A stretch of 64,000 bases of DNA from Hyphomicrobiaceae bacterium (lineage in GTDB: Bacteria > Pseudomonadota > Alphaproteobacteria > Rhizobiales > Devosiaceae): the NCBI GenBank assembly GCA_020638065.1, contig JACKJG010000012.1:1-64000 (forward strand). The letters are read 5' to 3'. This document shows, in pieces, positions 45,439 through 56,878 of the stretch. Both the position numbers and the translations under genes were made by a program. The notes under the pieces are model-generated. The model did no database searches. It worked only from the letters and a program-made list of their open reading frames with translations, and was not told where the DNA came from. Within the stretch, counting starts at the first letter, position 1. Each line of letters opens with the position of its first letter.

Positions 45439-46842
45439 ATGTCCAAGCTTTCCGTTTTTCCCGTTTCGATGAAAGTCGCCGGCAGGTCGATCCTGATCGT
45501 TGGTGGCGGCATCGAAGCGCTGAACAAGGCGCGGCTGGCGCTTAAGACCGACGCGCGGGTCCTGGTGGTTGCGCCGGAACTTGATGCCGGATTCGACGGA
45601 CTGAATGTACGGCGCCGCGCAGGATCGGCTGAAGCCGCGGACTTCGAAGACGCGGCGCTGGTTTTCGTCGCGACAGAAGACGATGCCGCGCGTGACCGGG
45701 CGATTGCGATGGCGCGCGCGGCCGGCGTCCCGCTCAACGTCGTCGATCAGCCAGACCTTTGCGATTTCTACACGCCCGCCATTGTCGACCGAGCGCCGAT
45801 TTCGGTCGCGATTTCCTCGGAAGGCGCGGCGCCGGTGCTGGCGCGGACGATCCGAGCGCAAATCGAGGCATTGCTGTCACCCAATACCGGTGCCTTGGCG
45901 GCCTTGGCCGGGCAATTGCGCGTGCGTGTCGAGAGTCTGATCGAGGCAGGCCCTGCGCGGAGACGCTTCTACGAGTCCCTGATCGGGTCCGGGCGGGTCG
46001 AATCTGCGCTAAGTGCAAGTGTGCCTGCGGCGCGGCGCGAGGCACTGCGGTTGCTCAACGAACATGCTGGTCTCGCTAATGCAAAAGGCATTGTTTCCCT
46101 CGTTGGTGCCGGACCCGGGTCCGAGGATCTGCTGACTATTCGCGCGCAACGGCTGCTTCAGGAGGCCGACGTGATCGTTCACGACCAGTTGGTGCCAGAT
46201 GGAGTGATTGAAATGGGCCGCCGCGACGCGCGACGCATTCCGGTTGGCAAGGCCAAGGGCAAGCATTCGGTTTCGCAAAGTGAAATCAATGATTTGCTGG
46301 TTGATCTTGGCAAAAAGAATCTGCACGTCGTTCGGCTGAAATCGGGTGACCCGATGGTTTTCGGCCGGGCGCATGAGGAACTCGAAGCCCTCAGGAAGGC
46401 CGGAATTGCCTATCAGATTGTGCCGGGGGTGACGTCGGCTCTCGCTGCGGCGGCGGACAGTGCGACGCCGGTCACGCTCCGTGGCGTGGCAAGCGGGGTT
46501 GTGTTCGCAACCGCGCATGGTGCGGACGATGGGGAACTCAATCATTGGGCGGCTTTGGCCAAGGGCGGGGTGACACTCGGGCTCTACATGGGCAAATCGG
46601 TGATGGCACGGACGGCCAGGGCGCTCATTGCGAACGGTATGGGCGCGGACATGCCGGTGGGGGTGGTGGTCAATGCCGGCCGCTCAGACAGGTTCACGGG
46701 ATTGGCCTCGCTACGAAACCTGGTTGAAGGGGGTTTTTCCATGCCGGACGGACCGGCAATCATTTTCATTGGCCACAGCGTGGCGAAAGGAGAATGGGAG
46801 CACCTGCTCTCCGCCCGAAACGCACAGCAAAAGGTGGCGTGA
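45439..46842 (+). CDS. cysG: Siroheme synthase (uroporphyrinogen methyltransferase, precorrin-2 dehydrogenase, ferrochelatase)
   Basis: The 467-aa trifunctional enzyme has, at residues about 1-205, the CysG N domain: SILIVGGGIEALNKARLALK (NAD-binding) and VPLNVVDQPDLCDFYTPAIV (metal/active-site region). Residues about 215-460 are the SAM-dependent uroporphyrinogen-III methyltransferase: VSLVGAGPGSEDLLTIRAQR, LKSGDPMVFGRAHEEL and GVTSALAAAADSATPVTLRG. It makes siroheme, the prosthetic group of CysI, whose gene follows. It starts the cys operon with GAGG upstream. Confidence 0.96.
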   Translation: MSKLSVFPVSMKVAGRSILIVGGGIEALNKARLALKTDARVLVVAPELDAGFDGLNVRRRAGSAEAADFEDAALVFVATEDDAARDRAIAMARAAGVPLNVVDQPDLCDFYTPAIVDRAPISVAISSEGAAPVLARTIRAQIEALLSPNTGALAALAGQLRVRVESLIEAGPARRRFYESLIGSGRVESALSASVPAARREALRLLNEHAGLANAKGIVSLVGAGPGSEDLLTIRAQRLLQEADVIVHDQLVPDGVIEMGRRDARRIPVGKAKGKHSVSQSEINDLLVDLGKKNLHVVRLKSGDPMVFGRAHEELEALRKAGIAYQIVPGVTSALAAAADSATPVTLRGVASGVVFATAHGADDGELNHWAALAKGGVTLGLYMGKSVMARTARALIANGMGADMPVGVVVNAGRSDRFTGLASLRNLVEGGFSMPDGPAIIFIGHSVAKGEWEHLLSARNAQQKVA

Positions 46843-46843
46843 C

Positions 46844-47149
46844 ATGCAGATTTTGACGGCAAACGAGCTTTTGTCCGGGGCAAGCGTCTATTTTGGGCGC
46901 GATCGGCGCTGGCATCAGGACATTCATCGTGCCCGCATATTTGCGGAGGCGGACGCGCAGGAGCTGGACGCCGTGATTGCGGCGGCCGGCGCCACAACAC
47001 GGCTTGTCTCGATCGCGGTCGAAAAGGTTCAGGTCAAGGCCGGGCGGGTTGTCGCGCATCGTTTGCGCGAGCGCATTCGCGCCGAGGGTCCGACGTCTCC
47101 GCGCCACGTTCTGCAGCCTCTACGGGAGGGCGATCATGTATCGCTATGA
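46844..47149 (+). CDS. DUF2849 protein of the sulfite-reductase operon
   Basis: The 101-aa protein begins MQILTANELLSGASVYFGRD and contains WHQDIHRARIFAEADAQELD. DUF2849 occurs almost solely between cysG and cysI in alphaproteobacteria, the position it has here (1 bp after cysG, 14-bp overlap with cysI). Its role is not known; an accessory or assembly role for sulfite reductase is inferred from context. Confidence 0.88.
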   Translation: MQILTANELLSGASVYFGRDRRWHQDIHRARIFAEADAQELDAVIAAAGATTRLVSIAVEKVQVKAGRVVAHRLRERIRAEGPTSPRHVLQPLREGDHVSL

Positions 47150-48777
47150 CGAATTCGACCTGGGCTTCGTATCGGGCCGGGTGGGGCAGTTCCGTGACCA
47201 GGTGAACCGGCGTATTGCCGGGGAACTGACCGAAGAACAGTTCCGGCCGCTCCGGCTGATGAACGGGCTCTATCTGCAACTTCACGCCTATATGCTCAGG
47301 GTGTGCGTGCCCTATGGGACGATGAATGCGGTGCAGCTGCGCAAGCTGGCGCATATCGCACGCAAATATGACCGCGGATACGGACATTTCACCACCCGGC
47401 AGAACATCCAGTTCAATTGGCCGCGCCTGCAGGATGTGCCTGATATTCTTGAGGAATTGTCAGATGTTGAGATGCACGCCATCCAGACATCGGGCAATTG
47501 CATCCGCAATGTGACGACAGATCAATTTGCCGGCGCGGCGGCGGATGAAATCATCGATCCACGGCCGGTTGCCGAGATCATCCGGCAATGGTCAAGCCTG
47601 CACCCCGAGTTCACCTTCCTGCCGCGCAAGTTCAAGATTGCGATTACCGGCGCGCCGCAGGACCGCGCGGCGATCCGGTTCCACGATATCGGCCTGATGG
47701 CACAGGAAAATGCGGCGGGCGAAGTGGGCTGGATGGTCTATGTCGGCGGCGGCATGGGCCGGACGCCGATGATCGGCAAACGCATCCGCGATTTCGTGCC
47801 GCACGAGGATCTGCTTGCCTATCTCGAAAGCGTTTTGCGGGTCTATAACCGCTATGGACGGCGGGACAACAAGTACAAGGCGCGGATCAAGATTCTCGTT
47901 CACGAAGAGGGACTTGCGACGCTTCGTGAACAGGTTAATTCCGAATTTGAGGAGGTAAAGGGCGGGGTTTTGACCCTGCCTGAAGAAGAACTGGCGCGCA
48001 TTCGCGCCTATTTCGCGCCGCCGCAATTCGCCTTGAGCGATGATCGGTTCGATCTGGCGGCGCTGAAGCGGGAGGATGCCGGGTTCGCGCGGTTCGTCGA
48101 GCATAATTCGCATCCACACCGGCACGAGGGTTACACGAGCCTGACCATCTCGCTCAAGCCTGTGGGGGGTGTTCCGGGCGACGCGACAGCAGAACAAATG
48201 GAGGTGGTGGCCGACCTCGCGGAACGGTTCAGTTTCAATGAGTTACGGGTCAGTCACGAACAGAATCTGGTACTGCCGCACGTTGCCATTCGCGACGTGC
48301 GTGCGGTCTACGATGTTCTGAATGCGCATGGGCTGGCCGAAGCCAATGTGGGGCAGATCAGTGACATGATCACCTGCCCGGGGCTCGATTATTGCGCGCT
48401 TGCCAATGCGCGGTCGATCCCGATTGCGCAGGAACTGGCCAAACGTTTCGGTACGGCGGAGCGGCAGGCCGAAATCGGGCCACTCAAGCTCAATATTTCA
48501 GGGTGCATCAATGCCTGCGGGCATCACCATGTCGGGCATATCGGGGTTCTGGGCGTCGAAAAGAAGGGTACAGAGCTCTACCAGCTCACGCTTGGCGGCG
48601 ATGCCAGCGAAAATGCTTCGATTGGCGAGATTCTCGGGCCCGGAATTGTGGCCGAGGCGGTGCCAGACGCCGTCGAGCGGCTGGTGCAGACCTATCTCGG
48701 GCTACGCAAGGCAAAGGATGAAAGCTTCATCTCCGCCGTCAAACGTGTGGGGCCGGAGCCCTTCCGGGAGGCTTATC

Positions 48778-48788
<11 letters not shown>
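47136..48788 (+). CDS. cysI: Sulfite reductase hemoprotein (single-subunit nitrite/sulfite reductase type)
   Basis: The 550-aa enzyme reduces sulfite to sulfide with six electrons. Motifs are GHFTTRQNIQFNWPRLQDVP near 80 and the 4Fe-4S/siroheme cysteines in TCPGLDYCALANARS and NISGCINACGHHHVGHIGV (C-x5-C ... C-x3-C) near 410-465. Two ferredoxin-like half-domains flank them. ATG 47136 (MYRYDEFDLGFVSGRVGQFR) was chosen because it matches the family start and follows GGGAGG; the frame upstream is non-conserved. No NADPH flavoprotein (CysJ) is present, so ferredoxin is the likely donor. Confidence 0.95.
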
Positions 48789-51100
<2,312 letters not shown>

Positions 51101-51101
<1 letters not shown>

Positions 51102-51433
51102 TGAAGCTCGTGGTCACCGATCAGGCGGGTGTGGTTCACGAACTCGAGGCGCTCGAGGGCTGGCGCGCCATGGAGGTGATCCGCGATTGGGGCCTGAACA
51201 TCAAGGCCGAGTGCGGCGGCGCCTGTTCATGTGCGACCTGCCATGTCTATGTCGATCCGAATTGGGCCGATCGGCTCGCGCCGCCGACCGAGGAAGAGGA
51301 AGACATGCTCGACAGCGCAGCGGATGCGACTGACGAGTCGCGGCTTTCCTGCCAGATCATCATGACGGATGAGCTCGACGGATTGGAACTGACATTGGCA
51401 CCCTCGGCGGCAAAGGATGACGCCGCTGCGTAG
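51101..51433 (+). CDS. 2Fe-2S ferredoxin of the sulfate-reduction operon
   Basis: The 110-aa adrenodoxin-type ferredoxin has [20 protein letters not shown] near 42 and LSCQIIMTDELDGLELTLAP near 84. Its ATG overlaps the reductase stop (TGATG), so the two are made together. Unlike the paralogue at 44911, it is physically joined to the reductase and cys genes, making it the best candidate donor to sulfite reductase. Confidence 0.95.
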
Positions 51434-51507
51434 TCGCAGAACCTGAAGCCGTTGCGGTTGTGACGGCGGGGCGGTAAGCCTTTGCGTCGCCATGCGGATT
51501 GCAGCTC

Positions 51508-52122
51508 ATGTTTCTTCTCGAATACATTCCCTATGTCATCGCGCTTGGCATCGCAGCCGCCATTCCGGGGCCCGGGATCGCCGCTTCGGTTGGCAAGGCA
51601 TTGGGGTCCGGGTTCCGGCCGGCGCTTTATTTCCTCAATGGGCTGGTCCTTGGCGATCTGACCTATCTGACCTTTGCGGTTTTGGGTCTTAGCGCGATTG
51701 CGACACTGTTTTCCGGCATATTCGTCGTCATCCGCTATCTCGGGGCGGCCTATCTCTTGTGGCTTGCCTGGAGCTTCTGGACGGCGGGGATCGACCCATC
51801 CAAGGTTCACGCGCAGCAGGGTGCGGGCTTCTGGCCGTCGTTCAGCGCTGGCTATATGGTGACGATGGGGAACCCGAAAACCATCATCTTCTATATGGCG
51901 CTTTTGCCCAGTGTGGTGGACCTCAAAAGCGTGACGGGCGTGGACTATGCCATTCTGGCAGTGCTGACGGTTCTGGTGCTCTACGCGGTGGTGGTGCCCT
52001 ATATCGCGCTCGCCAGCCGGGCGCGGGCGTTTCTGACCAATCCCAGGGCTTTGCGCATCCTCAACCGGACCGCGGCGAGCGCGATGGCCGGCGCGGCGGC
52101 CTTCATTGCGTTCAGGGAATAG
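51508..52122 (+). CDS. LysE-family amino-acid exporter
   Basis: The 204-aa, six-helix protein opens MFLLEYIPYVIALGIAAAIP then GPGIAASVGKALGSGFRPAL, and the middle reads SAGYMVTMGNPKTIIFYMAL (the LysE NPK signature). The usual P-G-P-N motif reads PGPGI here. ATG 51508 was chosen over a TTG three codons earlier. It ends one base before the convergent ycjF-like gene. A cysteine or homologue exporter role is possible from context, but only a guess. Confidence 0.9.
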   Translation: MFLLEYIPYVIALGIAAAIPGPGIAASVGKALGSGFRPALYFLNGLVLGDLTYLTFAVLGLSAIATLFSGIFVVIRYLGAAYLLWLAWSFWTAGIDPSKVHAQQGAGFWPSFSAGYMVTMGNPKTIIFYMALLPSVVDLKSVTGVDYAILAVLTVLVLYAVVVPYIALASRARAFLTNPRALRILNRTAASAMAGAAAFIAFRE

Positions 52123-53175
52123 TCAGTCCTTCGACCCGATGCCGGTGATCTTGCCGAGCTCGGTAGCATAGTCGAGCACCTGCGGCTGGCGCAGCCGGTC
52201 GAAAGGCAGGGGGCGGGTGACCTTTGTCGCCGCGATACCGACGCGTGCGGTCATCAAGCCATTGACCAGACCCTCGCCAAGACGGGCGGAGAGCTTAGCG
52301 GCAAGGCCGTGGCCGAGAAGCTGCTGGATGACGGAATCGCCCATGGCGACGCCGCCGGTGACCGCCAGATGGGCCAGAACCTCGCTCAACAGCCGCCAGG
52401 ACGAGAACAAGCCTGGACGGGCGCCATAAAGAGCGGCAATCGCACGCGCGAGCTTGACGCTTTCAAACAGCACAAAAGCGATGTCGACGATAGCGCGCGG
52501 AGAAATGGCGGTGACCACGGCCACGCGCCGGGCGGCGGCGGAGGTCAGCTCGCGGGCGCGGCGGTCGAGAAGCGGCATGAGGCTGGTTTCGGCCAATTGC
52601 ACCAGATCGCGGCCATCGAGGAGTTCGGGTGCGCGGGTGGTGAGCTTCTGACGGCCTTCGGCCAGATCGGGCCGGGATTGATAGATGCTTTCGAGCTCGG
52701 CGACGATCTTGCGGCCATCTTCAGGCAGATTCGATTGCAGGGTTTCGGTGGCGTGATCGCGCAGGTGGTCGAGATTGGCGAGACGGCGCATGGCCCGCCA
52801 TTCGTTGAACACAAAACCAAGAACGCCAATGACGAGAAGGGTGGCGGCTGCAATCGCAACCCACCCCAGCCAATCGTAGCGGGCGAAAAGATCGCGGACG
52901 AGGCCCTCGATGGCGAGGCCCAACGCCAGCGAAGCCAGAAGACCGCCGGCGCCAACGGCGATGCGCAACAGCCAGTTGGGCCGGCGTGTTTCGGGTGTTG
53001 GTTCCATTGGGTCGAGCGCGCCGTCCGAATGTAACCAGTCCTCGGATTGTTTTTCTGGTTCTGCGACCTTGTCGGGCACGAAAGCCTTTGGCGCCCGCGT
53101 GGCTTCGGCTTCGGGTGCGGCCTTAGGCTTGTTGAGCACCTTGGCGCGGGGCCTGTTGGGGGCCAGATCGCTCAT
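52123..53175 (-). CDS. YcjF-like membrane protein (TIGR01620, DUF697)
   Basis: The 350-aa protein has a 75-residue disordered head, two membrane helices (about 70-95 and 105-125), then a cytosolic helical domain of the DUF697 type: RRVAVVTAISPRAIVDIAFV followed by LFESVKLARAIAALYGARPG. It is coupled to the YcjX-like GTPase (4-bp overlap). In enterobacteria ycjXF belong to the phage-shock response, but no PspA-like gene or sigma-54 site is visible here. Confidence 0.92.
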   Translation of the reverse strand: MSDLAPNRPRAKVLNKPKAAPEAEATRAPKAFVPDKVAEPEKQSEDWLHSDGALDPMEPTPETRRPNWLLRIAVGAGGLLASLALGLAIEGLVRDLFARYDWLGWVAIAAATLLVIGVLGFVFNEWRAMRRLANLDHLRDHATETLQSNLPEDGRKIVAELESIYQSRPDLAEGRQKLTTRAPELLDGRDLVQLAETSLMPLLDRRARELTSAAARRVAVVTAISPRAIVDIAFVLFESVKLARAIAALYGARPGLFSSWRLLSEVLAHLAVTGGVAMGDSVIQQLLGHGLAAKLSARLGEGLVNGLMTARVGIAATKVTRPLPFDRLRQPQVLDYATELGKITGIGSKD

Positions 53176-54614
53176 TTCATCCAGTCTCCGATTAGAAAAT
53201 CAATAGCCTGATCCATGCGAATGTGCGGCAGGGGCAGCTTGCTATCCGGATCGGGTTTGGGCGGGTTGAAGCGCAGAAAATTGAGCTGACCGGCAGCGAA
53301 TTGCGGTTGAAAGACCGATTCCGGTTTTTCGGGCAAGTCTCCGGGAAACAGGGCAATTTCCTCATCGCCTGCATAGATCGTGTCGTCCAGAACCTCGCCC
53401 TTTTGCGGTGTGCCGATAAGGCAGGGAAAGCTCTGCTTGCCTTCGTCGATCATGCCCTCTTTGGTGGCGCGGACGGCGGCGATGGCCAGCGACCGTGTCA
53501 GGGTTCCAGCGAACCGGGCGCGTTGGGCGGCGCGCTGGAGCAGACGTTCGACGATGGCTTCGAGACGGTCGTGGCTGGTGTGGTGGACGTGATCGGCCTT
53601 GGTTGCCGCAAACAGGGCCCGGTCGATGCGCCGCCCAATGAACCAGGTCCAGGGCGAGTTGGCGCCGAGCCGGAAGGCTTCGAGCACCGAGGTCAGCGCG
53701 GTTTCGAGGTCGTTCATGGCCTCTGGACCAGTGTTGAGAGCCCGCAAAGCGTCGACCAGCACGATCTGACGGTCGAGACGGGCGAAATGGTCGCGAAAGA
53801 AGGGCCGGACAACTTCCCGGAGATAGGCGTCGTAGCGCCGCTGCATGAGAGCGAATAACGGCGCGCGGGCCATTTGTGGGTCAAGCGGCGCGAAGGTCAG
53901 GGCAGGGGCGCCTTCCATGTCGCCAGGCATCAGGAAGCGGCCGGGCGGCAGGGTGGAAAGCGAGTGTTTGTCCTGTCGTGCAGCGATCAGATAGGCCTTG
54001 AAGGCGCCGGAAAGCTGTTCGGCGAGGCCTTCGTCGGCGTTTGCCTGTTCGTCAACATTGGCGACGGCCTCGAGAAAGGCCTCGGATTCCGGGGTTTTAT
54101 GGGCGGTCCGGGCGCGCTCGAGTGCTTCTGTGCACCATTCGGCATAGCTGAGCGACAAAAGTGGCAGGTCGAGCAGCCATTCGCCCGGATAATCGACAAT
54201 ATCGAGGTAGAGCGTTGCCGGGCCAGCCCAGTTGGTCAGCCAGTTCTGGCTCTCATAGCGCAGGGCGAGGCGAATTTGAGAGATCTGCCGGGTTGATTGC
54301 GGCCAGGCGGGCGTTTCGCCACGTAAAGCAGCGAGATGGGCTTCATAGGCGAAGCGCGGAGTTTTGCGGTCGGGGTGTTCAACCAGTTGCGCCCCGAGAA
54401 AGCGGCCCTGTGCCACGGGCGCAAAGGCGGTCAGGCGCTCCGGTTTCAGGAGGTTTTCGATCAGCGAGGTGATGAAGATGGTCTTGCCGGCCCGGCTGAG
54501 GCCAGTCACGCCCAATCGCAGCACCGGTGCGTTCAGGCTCGTGATCGATTGTGTGAGGTTGCCCAGCGCAATGCTGAGTTCGTCACCGATCGTCGTGATG
54601 GCAGAGGGCGGCAC
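53172..54614 (-). CDS. YcjX-family P-loop GTPase (DUF463)
   Basis: The 480-aa protein has the P-loop variant GVTGLSRAGKTIFITSLIEN near 33, DIVDYPGEWLLDLPLLSLSY near 135 (Walker B/DxxG region), and VLVDALRALNTGPEAMNDLE then TKADHVHHTSHDRL (NKxD-like, TKAD). It starts at a GTG with GGAG 7 bp upstream. It is a predicted stress-related GTPase acting with the YcjF-like membrane partner. Confidence 0.93.
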   Translation of the reverse strand: MPPSAITTIGDELSIALGNLTQSITSLNAPVLRLGVTGLSRAGKTIFITSLIENLLKPERLTAFAPVAQGRFLGAQLVEHPDRKTPRFAYEAHLAALRGETPAWPQSTRQISQIRLALRYESQNWLTNWAGPATLYLDIVDYPGEWLLDLPLLSLSYAEWCTEALERARTAHKTPESEAFLEAVANVDEQANADEGLAEQLSGAFKAYLIAARQDKHSLSTLPPGRFLMPGDMEGAPALTFAPLDPQMARAPLFALMQRRYDAYLREVVRPFFRDHFARLDRQIVLVDALRALNTGPEAMNDLETALTSVLEAFRLGANSPWTWFIGRRIDRALFAATKADHVHHTSHDRLEAIVERLLQRAAQRARFAGTLTRSLAIAAVRATKEGMIDEGKQSFPCLIGTPQKGEVLDDTIYAGDEEIALFPGDLPEKPESVFQPQFAAGQLNFLRFNPPKPDPDSKLPLPHIRMDQAIDFLIGDWMK

Positions 54615-54702
54615 AGGCGGCTCCAGCTTGATCGCGCCTAAAATGTGGGTTTGGTCAGCGGTTTACAAGGGTAAGGGGCGTGCTAGGCGTGGGCTCTGAA
54701 AG

Positions 54703-54723
54703 GTCCCGGCTCAAGGCCGGGAC
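54703..54723. repeat. Perfect hairpin downstream of metA
   Basis: GTCCCGGC-TCAAG-GCCGGGAC, 26 bp after the metA stop (metA reads leftward). It resembles dispersed palindromes of alphaproteobacterial intergenes. The minus-strand continuation has only three T's, so termination is possible but weak. Confidence 0.5.
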
Positions 54724-54748
54724 GGTTCGGAGTTGATGGTGGGCCGCG

Positions 54749-55687
54749 CTATTTCCACGAATATTCCCCGTCGGTGCCAATGGCTGCGAGATCAAAGGGC
54801 GTCGACTGATAAATCTCGTTGATCCAGTTCTGGAAAAAGAGATGTGCAGTCGCCCGCCAGATGTTGACCGGTTCGCGGGACGGATCGTCACCTGGGAAAT
54901 AGTTGAATGGCAATAGAGGGTTGAGGCCAGCTTTTTCATCGCGAGCGTATTCGTCGGCAAGCGAGCGCGTGTCGTACTCGAAATGGTTGAGCATGTAGAG
55001 CGCGCGGTACTTCTGATCCTCCAGCATGCAGATCCCGACCTCGTCGCTGTCAATCAGCAGCTTGAGCGCGCCATCCTTGGGCAGAGTATCGCGGTCGATA
55101 TCGTTGTAGCGGCTGACGGGGATGGCGAAATCGTCGGAAAAACCGCGCAGATATGGCGAGGTGGGTGCCAGATTCTGGTGGCGATAGACGCCCACGGCCT
55201 TTTCCTCGCGGCGTTTGCGGCTGACACTATGGAAATGGTAGAGCGCGGCCTGCACGCCCCAGCAAATGAACATGGGCGCGTGCACGTTCGTCTGCGTCCA
55301 GTTCATGATGTCGACCATTTCGGCCCAATAGCGCACCTCTTCGAAGGGCAGATGCGCGACGGGCGCGCCGGTCACAATGAAGCCGTCAAACTTGCGAGCC
55401 CGGATTTCCTCCCACTTTGAATAGAAGCTCTGGAGATATTCTTCGGACGTGTTCTTGGACTTGTGATCCGAGATGCGAACGAGCGTTAGATCGATCTGCA
55501 GCGGTGAGGCGCCGACAAGGCGCGCGAACTGGGTTTCGGTGCGCTCCTTGTTGGGCATCAGGTTGAGAAGTCCGATCTGCAACGGGCGGATGTCCTGACG
55601 CGCGGCGCGCGTCGAATCCATGACATTGACGCCTTCGGTTTCGAGGACTTTGCGGGCGGGCAGATCATCGGGAATTCGGATTGGCAT
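54749..55687 (-). CDS. metA: Homoserine O-acyltransferase (MetA family)
   Basis: The 312-aa enzyme activates homoserine with succinyl- or acetyl-CoA, the first step of methionine synthesis. The catalytic triad is at canonical numbering: Cys142 in ICWGVQAA, His235 and Glu237 in LNHFEYDT. Residue 111, which separates succinyl- (Gly) from acetyl- (Glu) transferases in the studied enzymes, is Ala here (GAPVAHLPFEEV). The acyl donor therefore cannot be read off directly. It is 62 bp after the P-loop ATPase on the same strand. Confidence 0.95.
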   Translation of the reverse strand: MPIRIPDDLPARKVLETEGVNVMDSTRAARQDIRPLQIGLLNLMPNKERTETQFARLVGASPLQIDLTLVRISDHKSKNTSEEYLQSFYSKWEEIRARKFDGFIVTGAPVAHLPFEEVRYWAEMVDIMNWTQTNVHAPMFICWGVQAALYHFHSVSRKRREEKAVGVYRHQNLAPTSPYLRGFSDDFAIPVSRYNDIDRDTLPKDGALKLLIDSDEVGICMLEDQKYRALYMLNHFEYDTRSLADEYARDEKAGLNPLLPFNYFPGDDPSREPVNIWRATAHLFFQNWINEIYQSTPFDLAAIGTDGEYSWK

Positions 55688-55749
55688 GTGAGTGGTCTCT
55701 TCGAATGCGGAATTTCAGGATTGCGGTTTTTCCGGCGATTGGCGGCGCG

Positions 55750-56616
55750 CTACTTGACGCGGGCGGCAATCGCCTTGCGCATGAGATCCATGAAATCGGT
55801 GTGATCGCGCACGGTCGAAACATCGTTGGCCTCGATCGTGTATCCGAAATTGTCGGCAAGTGCCTGATAGCGGGGCAGGCGGTCGCGCAGAATGGCCTCG
55901 AAACCCCAGACGGCAAATGCCGCAGGATCGACATCGTTGTCGCTTTCGATGCCATTGAGTTTCTTGAATTCCGCCCATTTCTCGACCAGCAATTGCGGCC
56001 GGTAATACATGGGCTTGGGCGCGCGGCGATAGCGCTCGATCAGGGCATCGGCGTCGCCGTCGGTTCCACGGATGTAAAGCAGCAGCGTGTGCTCGCTGAG
56101 GGTCTTGACCACATCATCTTCGGGGTCGGCAGGATCGAGCACCTCGATCAGCGAACCGCCGGTATCGGCGATGAAATCATTATAGCCGTAAAGGTCCTTG
56201 GCCCGGTCGATGAAATAGGGAATGTCCTTGATCGCGTTGATTTCGGCGACGCGGTGCTGTTCCTGCCGGCGCTGGTATTCGGCAAGCGGCAGCCCGCCTT
56301 TTTCCGGATCGCCGGGCGCACCGAGGTAGGTCGACAGCGGGTCGAGATTGGCGAAGGTGATGTTGGAGGAAATGTAGATCGAGTCCGAGCGCAAGAGATC
56401 GCGAAGGAAGGGAACCTTCATGGCCTCGCGTTTGAAATTGTCGACGATGAATTCGCCCATGTAGCGGGTGCCGATGCGGTAATCGCCGGAAAAGTGAAAC
56501 CAGTTGTTGCGCCGCAGGAGCGCGGACAAATGCGTCTTGCCGACGCCGGCCATGCCAAACACCGTCACCGCGTGACGCGGCTGATCCAGAAATTGTTCCG
56601 GCTTTTCAAAGAGCAT
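55750..56616 (-). CDS. Conserved P-loop ATPase of unknown function
   Basis: The 288-aa protein has Walker A VFGMAGVGKTHLSALLRRNN at about 19-38 and then HFSGDYRIGTRYMGEFIVDN. Segments FIADTGGSLIEVLDPADPED and LLLYIRGTDGDADALIERYR are conserved in alphaproteobacterial homologues as I recall them. No signal peptide or membrane segment is seen. It is upstream of and codirectional with metA, but I know no functional link. Confidence 0.82.
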   Translation of the reverse strand: MLFEKPEQFLDQPRHAVTVFGMAGVGKTHLSALLRRNNWFHFSGDYRIGTRYMGEFIVDNFKREAMKVPFLRDLLRSDSIYISSNITFANLDPLSTYLGAPGDPEKGGLPLAEYQRRQEQHRVAEINAIKDIPYFIDRAKDLYGYNDFIADTGGSLIEVLDPADPEDDVVKTLSEHTLLLYIRGTDGDADALIERYRRAPKPMYYRPQLLVEKWAEFKKLNGIESDNDVDPAAFAVWGFEAILRDRLPRYQALADNFGYTIEANDVSTVRDHTDFMDLMRKAIAARVK

Positions 56617-56807
56617 GGCGATCGGTTCCGGCCTGAAGCGTTAGGCCCTTAGACCAGTTCGAAAAGCGCCGCAAGGCAAGGTGAGTGTGCCGGGATCTAG
56701 GCAATTCTTGCCGCCCGTCAGCTGTCCGAACGCAGTTTCTGCCTTCCTATCGCGGAAATTGGAGCTGAATCGGAGTAAAAGTTCAATAAAATCAATCGAG
56801 TGGAACT

Positions 56808-56823
56808 TGGCATTGCTCTTGCT
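56808..56823 (+). promoter_or_regulatory. Sigma-54-type promoter of flgE
   Basis: TGGCAT-N5-TTGCT matches the -24/-12 consensus TGGCAC-N5-TTGCW at all but one position. GG and GC are exactly 10 bp apart (56809-56810 and 56821-56822). It lies about 55 bp before the flgE ATG, giving a short leader. Confidence 0.65.
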
Positions 56824-56878
56824 TTGTCTGCGACAGGACAAATGTCCGTTGTGACAAAAGGTATCTTGGAGCGTACCA

